Assembly: GCF_044792555.1 (NCBI RefSeq) | Contig: NZ_CP126238.1 | Span: 558,001-622,000, forward strand | From: Alicycliphilus denitrificans_A | Lineage (GTDB): Bacteria > Pseudomonadota > Gammaproteobacteria > Burkholderiales > Burkholderiaceae_C | DNA length: 64,000 nucleotides | Direction of reading: 5' to 3' | Shown here: positions 7,857 through 16,174 of the stretch, one piece after another | Numbering within the stretch: position 1 is the first letter of the stretch | Layout: every line of letters begins with the position of its first letter | Notes under the pieces: generated by a model | Seen by the model: the letters and a program-made list of their open reading frames with translations, nothing else | What the model was told of the DNA's origin: nothing | The model's database searches: none | Made by a program: the position numbers and the translations under genes

Positions 7857-8861
7857 ATGAAACACCACTTCGCCACCCCCGCGCCACTGCGCCGCCGTGC
7901 CTGCCTGGCACTGGCCGCATGCGGCGCCATGGCCGCACTGGCCGCGCCCGCCGTACATGCGCAGGCCTACCCGGCCAAGCCCATCACCATGGTGATCCCC
8001 TTCCCGCCGGGCGGCCCCACTGACATGGTGGCGCGCCTGCTGGCGCAAAAGCTTTCCGAGCAAATGGGCCAGCCGGTGGTGGTGGACAACAAGCCGGGGG
8101 CCAATGGCAACATCGGCGGCGTTTTCGTCAGCAAGGCGCCGGCCGATGGCTACACGCTGCTCTACAACACATCGTCCATCACCCTCAGCCCGGCGCTGTA
8201 CAAGAGCATGCAGTACGACGTGCAGCGCGACCTGGCTCCGGTGGCGCTGACCGCGGTGGTGCCCCTGGCGCTGGTGGTCAATCCCGCCGTGCCCGCCAAC
8301 AACGTAAAGGACTTCGTGGCCTACGCCAAGGCCAATCCGGACAAGCTCTCCTACGGCTCGGCCGGCAACGGCAACGTGACCCACCTGGCCGCCTACCAGT
8401 TCGTCAAGGCGCAGGGCATAGAGGCCACGCATGTGCCCTATCGCGGCAGCGCGCCGGCCGACGTGGATCTGGCCGCCGGGCAGATCCAGTTCATGACCGA
8501 CACCATCAACTCGGTGATGTCCTTCGTGAAGGACAAGCGCATGAAGCTGCTGGCGGTGACCACGGGCAAGCGCATGTCGCTGTTCCCCGAGGTGCCCACG
8601 TTGGCCGAGACTGTCATGCCGGGCTTCGAGGCCGGTGCCTGGCAGGGTGTGATGGTGCCGGCCGGCACGCCCGCGCCCGTCGTGCAGCGCCTGAATGCGG
8701 AGATCAACAAGGCGCTGCAAAGCGCCGACGTGCGCGAGAAGCTGGCCGTGCAGGGCGCCGAGCCGCTGGGCTCGACGCCGGAGGAATACGGCGCCTATGT
8801 GCGCAAGGAGCTGGCGCGCTGGGCATCGGTGGTGAAAGCCACGGGCATCACGCTGGACTGA
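7857..8861 (+). CDS. Bug-family (TctC) tripartite tricarboxylate transporter substrate-binding protein
   Basis: The 334-residue periplasmic receptor begins with a signal peptide cleaved near VHAQA. The mature part starts YPAKPITMVIPFPPGGPTD, the hallmark of Bug receptors, and continues with VVVDNKPGANGNIG and the VPYRGSAPADVDLAAGQIQ segment. These proteins bind carboxylates and related anions, and most are encoded without their membrane partners, as here. AGGAGA lies 7 nt before the ATG. Together with the upstream CoA transferase and hydratase it suggests import of the acid those enzymes process. Bug genes are greatly expanded in Burkholderiales. Confidence 0.92.
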   Translation: MKHHFATPAPLRRRACLALAACGAMAALAAPAVHAQAYPAKPITMVIPFPPGGPTDMVARLLAQKLSEQMGQPVVVDNKPGANGNIGGVFVSKAPADGYTLLYNTSSITLSPALYKSMQYDVQRDLAPVALTAVVPLALVVNPAVPANNVKDFVAYAKANPDKLSYGSAGNGNVTHLAAYQFVKAQGIEATHVPYRGSAPADVDLAAGQIQFMTDTINSVMSFVKDKRMKLLAVTTGKRMSLFPEVPTLAETVMPGFEAGAWQGVMVPAGTPAPVVQRLNAEINKALQSADVREKLAVQGAEPLGSTPEEYGAYVRKELARWASVVKATGITLD

Positions 8862-8894
8862 TGTGCGCCGCCGTGGCGCGGCGCACGGCGCGGC

Positions 8895-9743
8895 TCAGTA
8901 CTGGTAGACGCCGCGGCCCGTCTTGCGGCCCAGGCGTCCGGCGGCCACGTATTCCTTGAGCAGCGGGCAGGCGCGGTACTTGCTGTCGCCAAACTCGGCC
9001 AGGTACACGTCCATCACCGCCAGGCACACGTCCAGCCCCACCATGTCGGCCAGCGCCAGCGGGCCTATGGGCTGGTTGCAGCCCAGCTTCATGCCGGCGT
9101 CGATGTCCTCGGGCGTGGCCAGGCCTTCGGCCAGCACGAAGAAGGCCTCGTTGATCATCGGCACCAGGATGCGGTTGACCACAAAGCCAGGCGCGTTCTT
9201 CACCGTGATCGGTGACTTGCCCAGGCGCTCGGCGAGCTGCTTCACGGCGTCATGCGTGGCATCGCTGGTCTGCAGGCCGCGGATGATCTCCACCAGCGCC
9301 ATCATCGGCACCGGGTTGAAGAAATGCATGCCGATGAACTTGTCGGCGCGGCTGGTGGCGGCCGCCAGCTTGGTGATGGAGATGGACGAGGTGTTGGAGG
9401 CGATGATGACCTCGGGCGCCACGATCGCATCGACCTGCTTGAGGATCTTCAGCTTGAGCTCGTAGTTCTCGGTGGCGGCCTCGATCACGATCTGTGCGGC
9501 CTTCAGGTCGTCGTAGCTGGTCGAGCCCTGGATGCGCGCCAGCGCCGCGTCCTTGTCGGCGGCCGTGATCTTTTCCTTCTTGATCAGGCGGTCCAGGCTG
9601 GCGGCCACCGTGGCCACGCCCTTTTGCACGGCGGCGTCGGAGATGTCCACCATGACCACGTGGATGCCCGAGACGGCGCAGGCCTGCGCAATGCCATTGC
9701 CCATGGTGCCCGCGCCGATGATGCCGACGGTGGTAATCGTCAT
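8895..9743 (-). CDS. hbd: 3-hydroxybutyryl-CoA dehydrogenase
   Basis: The 282-residue enzyme has the N-terminal NAD-binding motif GIIGAGTMGNGIAQ, the conserved IASNTSSISITKLA segment, HFFNPVPMMALVEI (with the catalytic histidine) and the C-terminal helical domain ending GRKTGRGVYQY. It oxidises 3-hydroxyacyl-CoA to acetoacetyl-CoA or the reverse. The start at 9743 is chosen because the Rossmann strand begins there; a longer frame to 9842 adds a sequence without similarity. It lies convergent to the Bug gene and divergent from the GMC oxidoreductase gene. Confidence 0.92.
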   Translation of the reverse strand: MTITTVGIIGAGTMGNGIAQACAVSGIHVVMVDISDAAVQKGVATVAASLDRLIKKEKITAADKDAALARIQGSTSYDDLKAAQIVIEAATENYELKLKILKQVDAIVAPEVIIASNTSSISITKLAAATSRADKFIGMHFFNPVPMMALVEIIRGLQTSDATHDAVKQLAERLGKSPITVKNAPGFVVNRILVPMINEAFFVLAEGLATPEDIDAGMKLGCNQPIGPLALADMVGLDVCLAVMDVYLAEFGDSKYRACPLLKEYVAAGRLGRKTGRGVYQY

Positions 9744-9859
9744 ATAACAGTCCCTTGAAAGAGTTGTGGGGAAAAAAGAAACCAGCGATGCCGTGATGGT
9801 ATCGGCAATCGCGCGCCTGCCAGGGCGGCGCGTCCATAACACCGGGGGGAGACACCACC

Positions 9860-11458
9860 ATGCGTGAATTCGACTATGTTGTCATCGGCGGCGGCTCGGC
9901 GGGCTGCGTGCTGGCGGGGCGGCTCAGCGAGGATCCGGCCGTGCGCGTGTGCCTGCTGGAGGCGGGCGGCAGCGATGCCAGCGTGCTCATCCACTGCCCC
10001 GCGGGCCTGGCCGCGATGGCGCGCAGCGGTGCCTACAACTGGGGGCTGTCCACGACGCCGCAGCCGGGCCTGGGAGGACGCAGGGGCTACCAGCCGCGCG
10101 GCAAGGTGCTGGGCGGCTCCAGCTCGGTCAACGCGATGATTTACGTGCGTGGCCATGCGAGTGACTACGACCACTGGGCCGCGGCCGGCAACCCCGGCTG
10201 GGGCTGGCGCGACGTGCTGCCGTACTTCTTGCGCGCCGAGAACAACGAGCGCGGCGCCAGCGCCTGGCATGGCACGGGCGGCCCGCTCAACGTGGCCGAC
10301 CTGCAAGCGCCTCAGCGCGCCAGCCGCGCCTTCGTCGAGGCCGGCGTGCAGGCCGGCCATGCGCGCAATGACGACTTCAACGGTGCGCAGCTCGAGGGCG
10401 TGGGGCTCTACCAGGTCACGCACCGCGCGGGCGAGCGCTTCAGCGCGGCCAAGGCCTACCTCACGCCGCACCTGGGCCGGCCCAATCTGCAGGTGGTGAC
10501 CGGCGCGCGGGCCACGCGCCTCATCCTGGAGGGGCGGCGCGCCGTGGGCGTGGAATACCGCCTGGGCGGGCAGATGCAGCAGGTGCGCGCGGCGCGCGAG
10601 GTGCTGCTCTCTGCCGGCGCCCTGCTGTCGCCGCAGTTGCTCATGCTCTCGGGCGTGGGGCCGGGGGCGCAGCTGCAGCGCCACGGCATCGGCGTGGTGC
10701 ACGACCTGCCGGGCGTGGGCGAGCACCTGCACGACCATCCGGATGTGGTGCAGGTCATGGACGCGCCGGCGCTCACCGACACCTTTGGCCTGTCGCTGGC
10801 CGGGGCGCTGCGCGTGCTGCGCGGCGTGCGCGATTGGCGCGCACAGCGCAAAGGCATGCTCACCAGCAACTTCGCCGAGGCCGGCGGCTTCATCAAGAGC
10901 CGCCCCGAGGAGCCCCTGCCCGACCTGCAGCTGCACTTCGTGGTCGGCAAGCTGCTCGACCATGGCCGCAAGGCCAGCTGGGGCCATGGCTATTCCTGCC
11001 ATGTCTGCCTGCTGCAGCCGCGAAGCCGCGGCCGCGTCACGCTGGCCAGCGCCGACCCGTCAGCGGCGCCGCTGGTGGACCCGGCCTTCTTCAGCGACCC
11101 GGACGACCTGCCGCGCCTGGTGCGCGGCGTGCGGCGCATGCGCGAGATCCTGGCACAGCCCGCGCTGGCCCGTCTGGGTGCGCGCGAGCTGCCCCATTCG
11201 GCCAGCGCGCAAAGCGATGCGCAGATCGCGCAGTTCATCCGCGACTGGGCCGACACCATCTACCACCCCGTGGGCTCGTGCCGCATGGGCCCCGGTCCTC
11301 TGGACGTGGTGGATGCCCAGCTGCGCGTGCACGGCCTGCAGGGCCTGCGCGTGGTGGATGCGTCCATCATGCCGCGCATCGTCAGCGGCAACACCAATGC
11401 GCCCACGGTGATGATTGCCGAGCGCGCGGCGGAGCTGATCCGCCTGGCCGCAGCTTAA
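9860..11458 (+). CDS. GMC-family FAD-dependent oxidoreductase (choline dehydrogenase-like)
   Basis: The 532-residue protein is a full-length GMC flavoenzyme. It shows the FAD-binding start VVIGGGSAGCVLAGRLSED, the GMC signature around GKVLGGSSSVNAMIYVRGH, the second signature SAGALLSPQLLMLSGVGPG, and the C-terminal catalytic region HPVGSCRMGP with NTNAPTVMIAERA. It resembles BetA, but many such paralogues oxidise other alcohols and no betaine gene lies nearby. GGGGGAG precedes the ATG. Its divergence from the hydroxyacyl-CoA dehydrogenase gene suggests shared control in alcohol or fatty-acid metabolism. Confidence 0.9.
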   Translation: MREFDYVVIGGGSAGCVLAGRLSEDPAVRVCLLEAGGSDASVLIHCPAGLAAMARSGAYNWGLSTTPQPGLGGRRGYQPRGKVLGGSSSVNAMIYVRGHASDYDHWAAAGNPGWGWRDVLPYFLRAENNERGASAWHGTGGPLNVADLQAPQRASRAFVEAGVQAGHARNDDFNGAQLEGVGLYQVTHRAGERFSAAKAYLTPHLGRPNLQVVTGARATRLILEGRRAVGVEYRLGGQMQQVRAAREVLLSAGALLSPQLLMLSGVGPGAQLQRHGIGVVHDLPGVGEHLHDHPDVVQVMDAPALTDTFGLSLAGALRVLRGVRDWRAQRKGMLTSNFAEAGGFIKSRPEEPLPDLQLHFVVGKLLDHGRKASWGHGYSCHVCLLQPRSRGRVTLASADPSAAPLVDPAFFSDPDDLPRLVRGVRRMREILAQPALARLGARELPHSASAQSDAQIAQFIRDWADTIYHPVGSCRMGPGPLDVVDAQLRVHGLQGLRVVDASIMPRIVSGNTNAPTVMIAERAAELIRLAAA

Positions 11459-11603
11459 GAATTTTTGAGGGTTTGGATAAGCGTTTTTTAGCAGCGCCCA
11501 AGCACCCGCGTTCCTAGACTGCCAGCACCGGTCGACACGGGGTGTGCCGGCTCGGAATGCCGCGGCGCATGCATGCCGCAAAGCTCAAGGAACGGAAACG
11601 ACG

Positions 11604-12323
11604 ATGCAATTCAACCCACAGGAAATCTCCGCGCTAGCACAGGCAGAGGCCGCCGCACCGCGCATGGACATGTACGCCTTCATCCACAAGGCCCTGCGTG
11701 CCTTCATGACCGACACGCTCACGGGGCTGGGCCGCATGGATGCAGATGACGACCTGGAACTGTCCCAGACCGGCGCCCGCGTGCTGCAGCTGCTGGACTT
11801 CTGCCGTTCGCACCTGCACCACGAGAACGCGTTCGTGCACCCGGCCATGGAGCGCCATGCCCCGGGCAGCGCCGCCACGGTGGCACGCGAGCACGAGGGC
11901 CACGAGCAGGCCATCGCCGCGCTGGCAGCGGGTGCGGTGCAACTCATGCACTGCCCGCGTGAGCGGCGCGCACGGGTCGCGCACGCCTTGTATCAACAAC
12001 TGGCACTGTTCGTGGCGCACAACTTCGAACACATGCACCAGGAGGAAACCGGCCACAATGCCGTGCTCTGGGCCCATTACAGCGACGCGGAACTGGCCGC
12101 GCTCGAAGGCGCCCTGGTGGCCTCCATTCCGCCCGACGAAATGATGGTCACGCTGCGCTGGATGCTGCCCTACATGACGCCCGCCGAGCGCGCGATGATG
12201 CTGGGCGAGATGCGCCGCAACGCGCCGCCGCAGGCCTTCGAGGCGGCGTTGGGCGTCGTGCGTCCGCAGCTGTCGCCTGCCGAGTGGGGCAAGCTGGCGC
12301 GCGCGCTTGGCTTGGCGCAATGA
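11604..12323 (+). CDS. Hemerythrin-like HHE domain protein
   Basis: The 239-residue protein carries a hemerythrin-type four-helix bundle with His/Glu ligands spread as expected: MYAFIHKALRAF, HLHHENAFVHPAME, HEGHEQAI and NFEHMHQEETGHN. Such proteins bind a di-iron centre and sense or store oxygen or nitric oxide. The C-terminal third (SIPPDEMMVTLRWMLPYMTP onward) is an extra helical region often found in this subfamily. AAGGAA lies upstream of the ATG at 11604. It is convergent with the flavin-fold/GAF gene and has no obvious operon partner. Confidence 0.82.
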   Translation: MQFNPQEISALAQAEAAAPRMDMYAFIHKALRAFMTDTLTGLGRMDADDDLELSQTGARVLQLLDFCRSHLHHENAFVHPAMERHAPGSAATVAREHEGHEQAIAALAAGAVQLMHCPRERRARVAHALYQQLALFVAHNFEHMHQEETGHNAVLWAHYSDAELAALEGALVASIPPDEMMVTLRWMLPYMTPAERAMMLGEMRRNAPPQAFEAALGVVRPQLSPAEWGKLARALGLAQ

Positions 12324-12386
12324 GGGGCGCGCACGGCCGCTGCGCCGGTGCGCGGCCCGGTGAGGCGCGGCCCTGCCCGGGAAGGC

Positions 12387-13742
12387 TCAGCCGGTGACCT
12401 CCTCCAGCTGCACGGGCGCGTCCAGGCACAGGCGCAGGCGCCCGCGGCCGGTCTTCTCGATATGGATGCCCGTGTCGCTCTCCTGCAGCCGGCGCTGTAG
12501 CAGGAGCAGCCGGGCCTCCAGGTTGTCGGCCACGTCGGGCAGGCGCAGGCAGGGGGCCAGGCGCAACTCGCGGTTGCTGAAGTCCCGGCGGTCCGTGCGC
12601 GCATGGTCGCGCAGCAGCTTCCAGAGGATGGCGCCGGCCACGCCCTTGATGAGGTAGGTGTCGTTAACGAACAGGCTGTCGTTCACCGCGAAGTGCCGCA
12701 CCCGCACCGGCGTGCCTTGCGGGGCCGCCGCGGTGGTCTCCACCTGCGGGGCCTCGGCTGCCTCGTCCGCTGCCTGCAGCAGGTCGATGGCGGCGGCCAG
12801 GTGCCCGGCCAGGGCCACGAGTGCGTCCTCCTCGGGGTAGCGGAACTGCAGGTCCAGCGGGCTTTCGACGAACAGCACCCCCAGCGTGCGCCCGCGGCTG
12901 ACCAGCGGCACGGCCAGCTGGCTGTGCGGCGCGGCGAGGCCGGGGTAGGGAATCTCGTGCGCCGGCGCTCCACTGCCCTGGCCCATGCTGCAGCGCATGG
13001 CGTGGCTGTAGAGCGCGGCATGCGTCATGTGGCTGATGCGCACGGGCGTGGCCTCGCGCGCGGCCACGCCGATCACGCCCTGGCCCAGCTTGATCTCCGA
13101 GCCGACGCCCGAGTGCGCATAGCCATGGCTGGCCACGGTGTAGAGGTGGCCGACCGCTGCGTCCAGCATGAGCACCATGGCGTGCTGCACGCCCAACTGC
13201 TCGTGCAGCCCTGCCAGCAGCGCTTGCAGCAGCTCGTCCAGCGTGGCGCAGCGTGCCAGGCGCTGGCTGCACAGGCGCACGGCGCCCAGCAGGTCGGCGC
13301 GTGGCAGCTGCCCGGGCCCGGGCTCCAGGCCTTCGCCGGGCACGGGCTCGATGCGCTCGACCGCGTACAGGTCCGAACCCTTGAGCTCGAAGATGCCCTC
13401 CAGGCCGGTGTGCGAGGCGATGCCGGCTAGCTGGGCGCGCATGCGCTCGAACAGCGGGCCGCTGGTCTCGGTGCGCAGGTAGCGCAGGTGCAGCCGGTAA
13501 TAGCGCGCCGTGACCGGGTCCAGCACCAGCACGTTGGCGTAGGGGTTGACGAGGATGTTGGCGCGCGTCTTGTTGAAGAACTGGAACGACAGCGCCACAT
13601 GCCGCTCGTCCACATAGACCACCTGCGAGAGATAGGCCACGTTGGGCGTGCCATCGGGCGCGCAGGTGGCCATGATGGCGGGAATGGCGCCCTCCAGGCA
13701 GGCGCGGATGGAGCGCAGCGTGGGCACGGCGGCGTGGCTCAT
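12387..13742 (-). CDS. Flavin-fold (PNPOx-like) plus GAF-domain protein
   Basis: The 451-residue protein begins with a pyridoxamine-phosphate-oxidase-like split barrel (about residues 10-135; GAIPAIMATCAPDGTPNVAYLS is typical), followed by a GAF domain (about 160-320, ending VPLVSRGRTLGVLFVESP). The C-terminal segment (about 350-450) contains two short helix-rich stretches resembling a winged-helix output domain. This suggests a sensor that binds a flavin or small ligand and controls transcription. Its start overlaps the end of the upstream PNPOx gene by 4 nt, so the two are translationally coupled. Partner and ligand are unknown. Confidence 0.72.
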   Translation of the reverse strand: MSHAAVPTLRSIRACLEGAIPAIMATCAPDGTPNVAYLSQVVYVDERHVALSFQFFNKTRANILVNPYANVLVLDPVTARYYRLHLRYLRTETSGPLFERMRAQLAGIASHTGLEGIFELKGSDLYAVERIEPVPGEGLEPGPGQLPRADLLGAVRLCSQRLARCATLDELLQALLAGLHEQLGVQHAMVLMLDAAVGHLYTVASHGYAHSGVGSEIKLGQGVIGVAAREATPVRISHMTHAALYSHAMRCSMGQGSGAPAHEIPYPGLAAPHSQLAVPLVSRGRTLGVLFVESPLDLQFRYPEEDALVALAGHLAAAIDLLQAADEAAEAPQVETTAAAPQGTPVRVRHFAVNDSLFVNDTYLIKGVAGAILWKLLRDHARTDRRDFSNRELRLAPCLRLPDVADNLEARLLLLQRRLQESDTGIHIEKTGRGRLRLCLDAPVQLEEVTG

Positions 13743-14230
13743 GGCGTGCCGCCAGCTGGCAAGGGCATGCCGGCGCGCGGGCCGGGGGTCTGGTCGAACG
13801 CCGCCTCGGGTGTGAACTCCACGGCCACCAGGTCGTCGCGCGGCGCGCTCAGCATGGCCGCCGTGTACGGCGGCCCGTAGCCCACCTGCGCCACCGCCTG
13901 CTGCATGGCCGCCAGGTAGCGCTGCAGCGCGGTCTCGTCGGCCGGCCGCAGGGCGCGCTGCAGCGCGGCCGTGGCCTTGACCTGCACCGTGCGGTGCGAG
14001 GGCGGATCGCTGAAGACCACGGCGATGTGGCCCGTGGCGGCGATGTCGGCCAGCAGCTGCTGCGACTGGCTCTTGCGCAGAAAGACGGTGATGCGCCGTC
14101 CGTCGGCACGGATGCGCGCGCCCACGGCGCGCATCACGCTGGGGCGCAGCCGCGCATCGCGCGAGGCCACGATGGCGGACACGCCCCGGTCCACCAGTGC
14201 GATGTGCTCGGGGCTCAGCAAGGCAGGCAT
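13739..14230 (-). CDS. Pyridoxamine 5'-phosphate oxidase-family protein
   Basis: The 163-residue protein is a single split-barrel flavin-binding domain. Features are HIALVDRGVSAIVASRDARL at the start, the RITVFLRKSQSQQLLADI stretch, and the IAVVFSDPPSHRTVQVK strands. It is shorter than true PdxH and lacks that enzyme's C-terminal region, so a role in B6 synthesis is unlikely. It is encoded 10 nt downstream of the ABC permease and overlaps the PNPOx-GAF gene by 4 nt, suggesting joint function with the sensor protein. Confidence 0.75.
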   Translation of the reverse strand: MPALLSPEHIALVDRGVSAIVASRDARLRPSVMRAVGARIRADGRRITVFLRKSQSQQLLADIAATGHIAVVFSDPPSHRTVQVKATAALQRALRPADETALQRYLAAMQQAVAQVGYGPPYTAAMLSAPRDDLVAVEFTPEAAFDQTPGPRAGMPLPAGGTP

Positions 14231-14240
14231 GGTCGGCTCC

Positions 14241-15059
14241 TCACTTGCGGAAACGCCGGCGCGTGAGCGCCAGCGCCACCCAGTAGGCGGCCACGGTAGT
14301 CACGGCGATCACCAGGCCGTGGCGCAGCGGCTGCTGCGGCCACTGGTCCATGAACAGCGGGCGTACCAGCTCCACGGCATTGGTCAGCGGCAGCCAGTCC
14401 GAGGCGATGCGTACGGCCCAGGGCAGCTGCTCGCGCGGGAAGAACACGCCCGACAGGAACATCATGGGCGTGAGCACCAGCGTGAAGTAGTAGGTGAAGA
14501 AGTCGTAGCCCGGCGCCAGGGCGTTGAAGATCAGTGCGATGCTGGAGAACATGATGCCCACGCACACCAGCACGCCCCAGGCCGCGAACAGTTTCGGGCT
14601 GTGGCTGATGGACAGCGCCAGCATCACGCCCAGGATGGCCGTGGCCGTGAACAGCGCCTTGAAAGCGGCCCACAGCATCTCGGCCAGCAGCACGCTGTCC
14701 AGGCTGATGGGCGCGTTCATGATGCCGTCCCAGGTCTTTTGCACATGCATGCGCGAGAAGGCCGAGTACAGCGCCTCGAAACTGGCCGCGTTCATGGCGC
14801 TCATGCAGATCGAGCCGCTGGCCAGGAACAGGATGTAGGGCACCTTTTGTCCGTTCACCTCGACCTGCCCCACCAGCGCACCCATGCCGTAGCCAAAGGC
14901 CAGCAGCCACATCAGCGGCTCGGCGATGTTGCCCACCAGGCTGGGGATGGCCAGCTTGCGCCACACCAGCAGGTTGCGCAGGAACACGGGCCACCAGCGC
15001 AGCGACAGGTCGGGCGCGCGCCAGATGCTGAGCGTGGCAGGAGTGGGCATCTCAGGCAT
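14241..15059 (-). CDS. ABC-2 type export permease (NodJ-like)
   Basis: The 272-residue membrane protein matches the NodJ/ABC-2 permease family, with about six hydrophobic segments beginning at FLRNLLVWRKLAIPSLVGNI. The ABC-2 signature lies around MMFLSGVFFPREQLPWAVR. It overlaps the ATPase gene by 8 nt, so the two form one exporter. In rhizobia NodIJ export lipo-chitooligosaccharides. In Burkholderiales the same pair is a chromosomal exporter whose substrate is generally unknown, and no nod gene is present here. Confidence 0.87.
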   Translation of the reverse strand: MPEMPTPATLSIWRAPDLSLRWWPVFLRNLLVWRKLAIPSLVGNIAEPLMWLLAFGYGMGALVGQVEVNGQKVPYILFLASGSICMSAMNAASFEALYSAFSRMHVQKTWDGIMNAPISLDSVLLAEMLWAAFKALFTATAILGVMLALSISHSPKLFAAWGVLVCVGIMFSSIALIFNALAPGYDFFTYYFTLVLTPMMFLSGVFFPREQLPWAVRIASDWLPLTNAVELVRPLFMDQWPQQPLRHGLVIAVTTVAAYWVALALTRRRFRK

Positions 15060-15993
15060 CCTCGCGGATCTGGCGGCCCGTCAGCTTGAGGAACAAATCC
15101 TCCAGGTTGGCCGGCCGGTGCAGGGTGCGCAGCTGGCTGTGGGCCACCAGGGCCTGCAGCAGGGGACGCGCATCCTGGGTGTAGAAGAAGACGGTCTCGC
15201 CGCTGACCTCGATGCGCGCGGCCAGCGGGCGCAGCCGCGCGTCGTGGGCCAGGGCCAGGGCGCCGTTACCGTAGGCCTCGACCACCTCGCGCTCCAGATG
15301 CTCGGCGATCAGCGCGCGCGGCGCTCCCTGCGCGATGGTGCGGCCATGGTCCAGCACCAGCAGGCGCGAGCACAGGCGTTCGGCCTCGTCCATGAAGTGC
15401 GTGGTCAGCAGGATGGACTTGCCCTGCTGCAGCAGCTGCTGCAGCCGCTCCCACATCAGGTGGCGCGCCTGCGGGTCCAGGCCCGTGGTGGGCTCGTCCA
15501 GCAGCAACAGGCGCGGGTCGTTGACCAGCGCGCGCGCCAGCGACAGGCGCCGGCGCATGCCGCCCGAAAGCTCGCCCGGGCGTGCGTCGGCCTTGGTCGT
15601 CAGTGCGGAAAACGCCAGCAGCGGTGCGATGCGCTGCTCCATGGCCGCGCCCTTCAGGCCGAAGTAGCGCCCGAATACGCGCAGGTTCTCGGCGCAACTG
15701 AAGTCCGGATCCAGGCTGTCGAACTGCGCCACCACGCCCAGCTGCGCCTTGATGGCTAGCGCGTCGCGCGGCATGGCCAGCGGCGCGGTGCCACTGTCGG
15801 GGTAGAAGCGCACGCTGCCCTCGTCGGGCGCGGTCAGGCCCAGGCACATGCGCAGGGTGGTGGTCTTGCCGGCGCCGTTCGGGCCGATCACACCCAGGCA
15901 TTCGCCGCGCGCGATGGAAAACGACACGCCGTCCACCACGGTGGCGGCGCCGTAGCGCTTGCGCAGGTTCTGGACTTCGAAGAGCACGCTCAT
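15052..15993 (-). CDS. ABC transporter ATP-binding protein (NodI-like)
   Basis: The 313-residue ATPase has Walker A GPNGAGKTTT, the signature LSGGMRRRLSLARAL, Walker B LLLLDEPTTGLDP, and the H-loop TTHFMDEAERL. The C-terminal tail after residue 230 is the NodI/DrrA-type extension. It precedes the permease gene with an 8-nt overlap and energises that exporter at the inner membrane. A dispersed repeat copy lies about 50 nt upstream of its ATG. Confidence 0.9.
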   Translation of the reverse strand: MSVLFEVQNLRKRYGAATVVDGVSFSIARGECLGVIGPNGAGKTTTLRMCLGLTAPDEGSVRFYPDSGTAPLAMPRDALAIKAQLGVVAQFDSLDPDFSCAENLRVFGRYFGLKGAAMEQRIAPLLAFSALTTKADARPGELSGGMRRRLSLARALVNDPRLLLLDEPTTGLDPQARHLMWERLQQLLQQGKSILLTTHFMDEAERLCSRLLVLDHGRTIAQGAPRALIAEHLEREVVEAYGNGALALAHDARLRPLAARIEVSGETVFFYTQDARPLLQALVAHSQLRTLHRPANLEDLFLKLTGRQIREDA

Positions 15994-16039
15994 GCGGCGA
16001 TTGTGGAGGAAGGCTGCCGGGTGGAGTTTCTCGCGCTGA

Positions 16040-16105
16040 AGGATTATGTATAAAAAAGGCTTTTTACGCTTTATGAATGAGCGATGTCAGCTATCTTTTT
16101 GATGG
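16040..16105. repeat. Dispersed palindromic repeat, copy 2 (intergenic)
   Basis: GGC, CGCTT, GAGCG and GCTATC occur in the family order and spacing. This copy lies between the ABC ATPase gene and the chemoreceptor gene and overlaps no coding sequence. Confidence 0.6.
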
Positions 16106-16174
16106 CGATATGGGGCGTGCTTGCATGCCTCACCCTGAACGGTGCGGCGCAGCTTGCGGCTGCGCCGGGCTGCA

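Noticed and set aside
14241..15993. NodIJ pair as evidence of a nodulation system
   Set aside because: The pair is widespread in Burkholderiales genomes without nod genes, and none is present here.
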